Assembly (NCBI GenBank): GCA_026418275.1
Contig: JAOABQ010000077.1
Coordinates: forward strand, 124,001-188,000
Length of the DNA stretch: 64,000 nucleotides
Direction: 5' to 3'
Source: Clostridia bacterium
Lineage (GTDB): Bacteria > Bacillota > Clostridia > Acetivibrionales > DSM-2933
Made by a program: the position numbers and the translations under genes. The first letter of the stretch is position 1, and every line of letters starts with the position of its first letter. Shown here one piece after another: positions 63,201 through 64,000 of this stretch. Under the pieces are notes generated by a model. It worked only from the letters and a program-made list of their open reading frames with translations. It searched no databases and was not told where the DNA came from.

Positions 63201-64000
63201 CCCCAACCGTATAGCTAAATAAAAGCGTATTTGTTCCGCTGCCGCCGGTGTAATTTAACGTTCTCCCCGTATTGATGGCAAGCTGGGGTGTTCCCGTAAC
63301 ATTCACGCTGTCATTGAAAACGATCTTGACACTGATGGTATTTCCCAGCTTATAGGTGGCATTCCCATCATCCGAAGTTACATTACTAACCATTGGAACC
63401 ACACCATCAATGATAATACTTTTATTTGTACCCAGGGAGCCTGCACCTGCAACTGCCGGCAGGGCAATATTGGCGATATTTCCTGCCGCATCCTTAATGC
63501 TTCCTCCGTTTAAAGCCAACGCATCGGTTGCTGTATAATTAAGATCCCCTGTGGAATCTCCCGTTTCCACCGTATAGTTGAATAGGAGGGTGTCTGTCCC
63601 GCTGCCGCTGCTGTATGTTACTGTTCTTCCGGTGTTCAATGTAATTTGCGGTATCCCGGTAACCGTAACAATTTCGGTAAAAACTACTTTTACATCGACA
63701 ACCTGGCCCAGCTTATATGTGCCGTCAACTTTATCCGAAGTTACCTGACTCACCGCCGGAATCTGTCCATCAACATAAAGCTCCTTATTGACTGCAAGAG
63801 CCCCTGCTCCATTGGTTGCAGGCAAACTGACATTTGCATCATTTTCTGCGCTGTCTTGAATAGTCCCCCCATTGAGTGTTAAAGCATTTACAGCAGCATA
63901 GTTTAGATCTGCCGCCACGTCTCCCGACTGTACGGTATAATTGAATATCAGTGTATCACTTCCGCTGCCGCTGGAATAGTTTATCATTCTTCCCGTATTT
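57238..64000 (-). CDS. giant Ig-repeat protein with copper-amine-oxidase-like C-terminus (5' end outside window)
   Basis: The minus-strand frame is open to the window edge; the first in-frame ATG (63987) lies inside a repeat (NTGR-MINYSSGSG), so the true start is beyond the window. The 2250 residues in view contain about 17 Ig-like repeats of the same type as the neighbouring giant protein, one degenerate unit and a partial first repeat. There is a Pro-rich linker (VPVPPPGAGELGG) before the last four or five repeats and a copper-amine-oxidase-like end (NRTIIPLRAIVETIGG, SRTMMPLRFVAEGFG). Units 3-6 and 7-10 are a recent block duplication. The two giants share the linker-plus-tail layout and are likely paralogues from gene duplication. 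The N-terminal modules are unknown. Confidence 0.87.
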   Translation of the reverse strand, partial: NTGRMINYSSGSGSDTLIFNYTVQSGDVAADLNYAAVNALTLNGGTIQDSAENDANVSLPATNGAGALAVNKELYVDGQIPAVSQVTSDKVDGTYKLGQVVDVKVVFTEIVTVTGIPQITLNTGRTVTYSSGSGTDTLLFNYTVETGDSTGDLNYTATDALALNGGSIKDAAGNIANIALPAVAGAGSLGTNKSIIIDGVVPMVSNVTSDDGNATYKLGNTISVKIVFNDSVNVTGTPQLAINTGRTLNYTGGSGTNTLLFSYTVGAGDSTSDLNYVSTASLSLNGGTIKDGAGNDADLALPAIGGAGSLGTNKNIAVDGIIPTISGVTSNKSNGIYKAGTIIDIRVNFTEAVSVTGTPQITLNTGVVVDYASGSGSSTLVFNYTVQPGDTAADLNYTAINALSLNGGSIKDGADNDGDITLPLPLGAGSLGTGKDLQIDTTAPDINGGVTSNRANGTYKIGDVIDIRISFSEAVTVTGTPGLLLNTGRVINYSSGSGSSVLVFNYTVGAGDLSPDLNYSATDSLTLNGGTIKDGAGNDAVLTLPVLGGNSLGTNKDIAIDGVVPAVNNVTSDKANGTYKAGDVIDIKVVFNKAVTVTGTPQLSLNTGRVVNYGSGSGTNTLVFNYTVGTGDSTSDLNYTAIGALTLNGGTIQDTAGNSGELSLPALLGAGSLGTNKNLAIDTSLPGVSHITSDDGNASYKLGSTIGVKVVFSEAVNVTGTPQLAVNTGRILNYTGGSGTDTLLFSYTVGAGDSTSDLNYVSTGSLSLNGGTIKDGAGNDADLTLPAIGGAGSLGTNKNIAVDGVIPTISGVTSNQSNGIYKAGTTIDIRVNFTEAVSVTGTPQITLNTGAVVDYASGSGSSTLVFNYTVQPGDTAADLNYTAINALSLNGGSIKDGADNDGDITLPLPLGAGSLGTGKDLQIDTTAPDINGGVTSNKANGTYKIGDVIDIRISFSEAVTVTGTPGLLLNIGRVVNYSSGSGSSVLVFNYTVGAGDLTPDLNYSATDSLTLNGGSIKDGAGNDAVLTLPVLGGNSLGTNKEIAVDGVVPAVNNVTSDKANGTYKAGDVIDIKVVFNKAVTVTGTPQLSLNTGRVVNYSSGSGTNTLVFNYTVGTGDWTADLNYTAVSGLALNGGTVKDGAGNDANVTLPATGAPESLGGGKNIGVDGIIPIVTNITSDSANGKYREGDSVDIKVTFSEAVTVTGTPVILLNTGSTVDYTSGSGSTVLIFRYTVAAGDVSLDLGYANANALSGTIQDVAQNNANLSLPVPGILGSLSFNKDISVDTLAPRVVNVTSDNGNRKYKEGENIDIKVVFDEPVIVTGVPELTLNTGRTVDYTSGSGSSTLIFRYTVGTGDTVNELDYAAFNSLTGVIEDEALNNAVLNLPVPGAAGSLAANKDIGIDTAEPQVIGVSSDIPNGIYRTGQSIDIKVLFTEPVNVTGVPVLALNVLRTASYASGNGTDTLIFRYTVNSGDTSADLDYVGTDSLTGTMKDAAQNAADLTLPLPGAIGSLGGSKNIEVDSSGIPEIVVPVPPPGAGELGGEALPVGLKAVQNVTSDKENGTYKAGEVIDIKVSFNEPVSVSGIPELSLNSGSIAYYVSGAETDTLIFRYHVKPGDEAEELDYAHTKSLTGSIKGLSKNDFDLTLPVPGEIHSLGANKNLAIDTKMPKVVNVTSENQDGLYNVKDVIDIKIKFSEIVKVREIPSLELNTGRKALYISGMGTSSLVFRYVVQEGDAVNDLDYKDQNSLKGMIMDLAENAADLKLPEPGTAGSLGKNENLSVGTQEIKIIGVSTDNKDGVYRKGDKIDIEVLFDSPVKVTGTPKLYMNTGHAAEYISGSESEVLTFRYEITGDDDIQDLNYMNTNALLLSGGEILSLEGKQKVRLTLPSTGAMESLGGNTDITLDGTMPKVTNVSSLLVNGAYKKGATIPVIVTFNENVTVTGKPQLALNTGKKANYGSGSGSKNLIFNYIVQEGESTPDLNYTSTSALTLSGGSIRDKAFNNAVLTLAGINEKGSLGTNKNIVIDTTQPKISDVSIARSADVMIVKVKFTEPIQVSGNPKVLLNKGREADFVKRNGTQELVFNYKIKPGDRDIDLKNLTYATLDLDSGKIEDAAKNMVENEVQKRGCNVEIVLHMGDSSMYVNGVKKDIDPGYKTGPVIVNNRTIIPLRAIVETIGGTVEWDKKTRKATFRLEDKTVEIWLGLFTVRQNGVTKVIDVAPRIVNSRTMMPLRFVAEGFGCDVQWDGDAKKITIRY
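60651..63382 (-). repeat. 1452-bp higher-order duplication of four Ig-repeat units
   Basis: Bases 60651 to about 61930 and 62103 to about 63382 match closely at a constant offset of 1452 bases (484 codons, four units). Examples are AGTCGCCGGTTCCCACCGTA at 60651 and 62103, and ATTCCCATC at 61909 and 63361. The order of the four distinct unit types is kept, so the block was copied as a whole and in frame. Confidence 0.85.

Noticed and set aside
45865..63882. Many long open frames antisense to the two giant genes
   Set aside because: They recur at the repeat period and are by-products of the repeat codon pattern; none has independent start signals or family motifs.
45855..64000. Regular DNA repeats suggesting a CRISPR array
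   Set aside because: The period is about 360 bases, the repeats are coding and diverged, and there are no short identical repeats with unique spacers or cas genes.

Overview
The window comes from a low-GC, Gram-positive, anaerobic cellulosome-forming clostridium. The evidence is type II X-dockerin modules on secreted enzymes, a SigI/RsgI sigma/anti-sigma pair, a class I hybrid-cluster protein, Shine-Dalgarno sites of the AGGAGG type with frequent TTG/GTG starts, and copper-amine-oxidase-like C-terminal domains on giant surface proteins. X-dockerins of this kind (a carboxypeptidase-regulatory-like X module followed by a dockerin) are known from the CipA scaffoldin of Acetivibrio thermocellus and from enzymes of Pseudobacteroides cellulosolvens. 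The Acetivibrio/Pseudobacteroides clade is therefore my inference; the species cannot be fixed from the sequence alone.

Layout. 1-2.3 kb: the 3' part of a methyl-accepting chemotaxis protein, a single-domain response regulator and a VanZ-like membrane protein. 2.4-5.7 kb: a nitrosative-stress module in which hcp and a ferredoxin-like gene diverge from a Crp/Fnr regulator around a perfect GTAACA-CA-TGTTAC operator. 5.7-7.2 kb: a MITE-like element, a long palindrome, an unknown anchored protein and a TfoX C-terminal-domain protein. 7.7-13.8 kb: two tandem paralogous GH18 chitinases with internal type II X-dockerins and different C-terminal chitin-binding modules. 13.8-17.9 kb: a YidC-like insertase, a small membrane protein, and a sulfur-transfer fusion enzyme (FAD/CoA-disulfide reductase, rhodanese, TusA, DsrE) followed by an ArsR-family regulator. 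Matching short palindromes lie in both divergent promoters. 18.2-20.3 kb: an N-terminal-dockerin enzyme, probably GH124-like.

20.5-32.7 kb is a Ter-type stress-response cluster. Its biosynthetic arm (C-C bond lyase, PRTase-TRSP, StiP, HAD and a separate ATP-grasp gene) diverges from three TerD paralogues, an AIM24-like protein and a P-type Ca2+-ATPase. 32.7-40.1 kb holds a PAP2 phosphatase, a type I phosphodiesterase, a large RND exporter with a Met/Gly-rich insertion and an SH3-CAP secreted protein.

40.4-45.3 kb, read on the minus strand, is a SigI - small coiled-coil protein - RsgI - GH18 chitinase block. Two promoter-like sites in it resemble sigma-I promoters (ACCC(C/T)C, then CGAA 19-20 bases later). 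45.8 kb to the window end holds two giant secreted proteins made of Ig-like repeats of about 120 residues. The complete one starts with two chitin-binding CBM5/12 modules and has a PA14 domain. Both end in copper-amine-oxidase-like domains.

Four proteins carry CBM5/12-type modules, and three of them are dockerin-bearing chitinases. Together with an extracytoplasmic sigma-I sensing system next to the third chitinase, this suggests the region works in sensing, binding and degrading chitin or a similar GlcNAc polymer. That combined role is inference.
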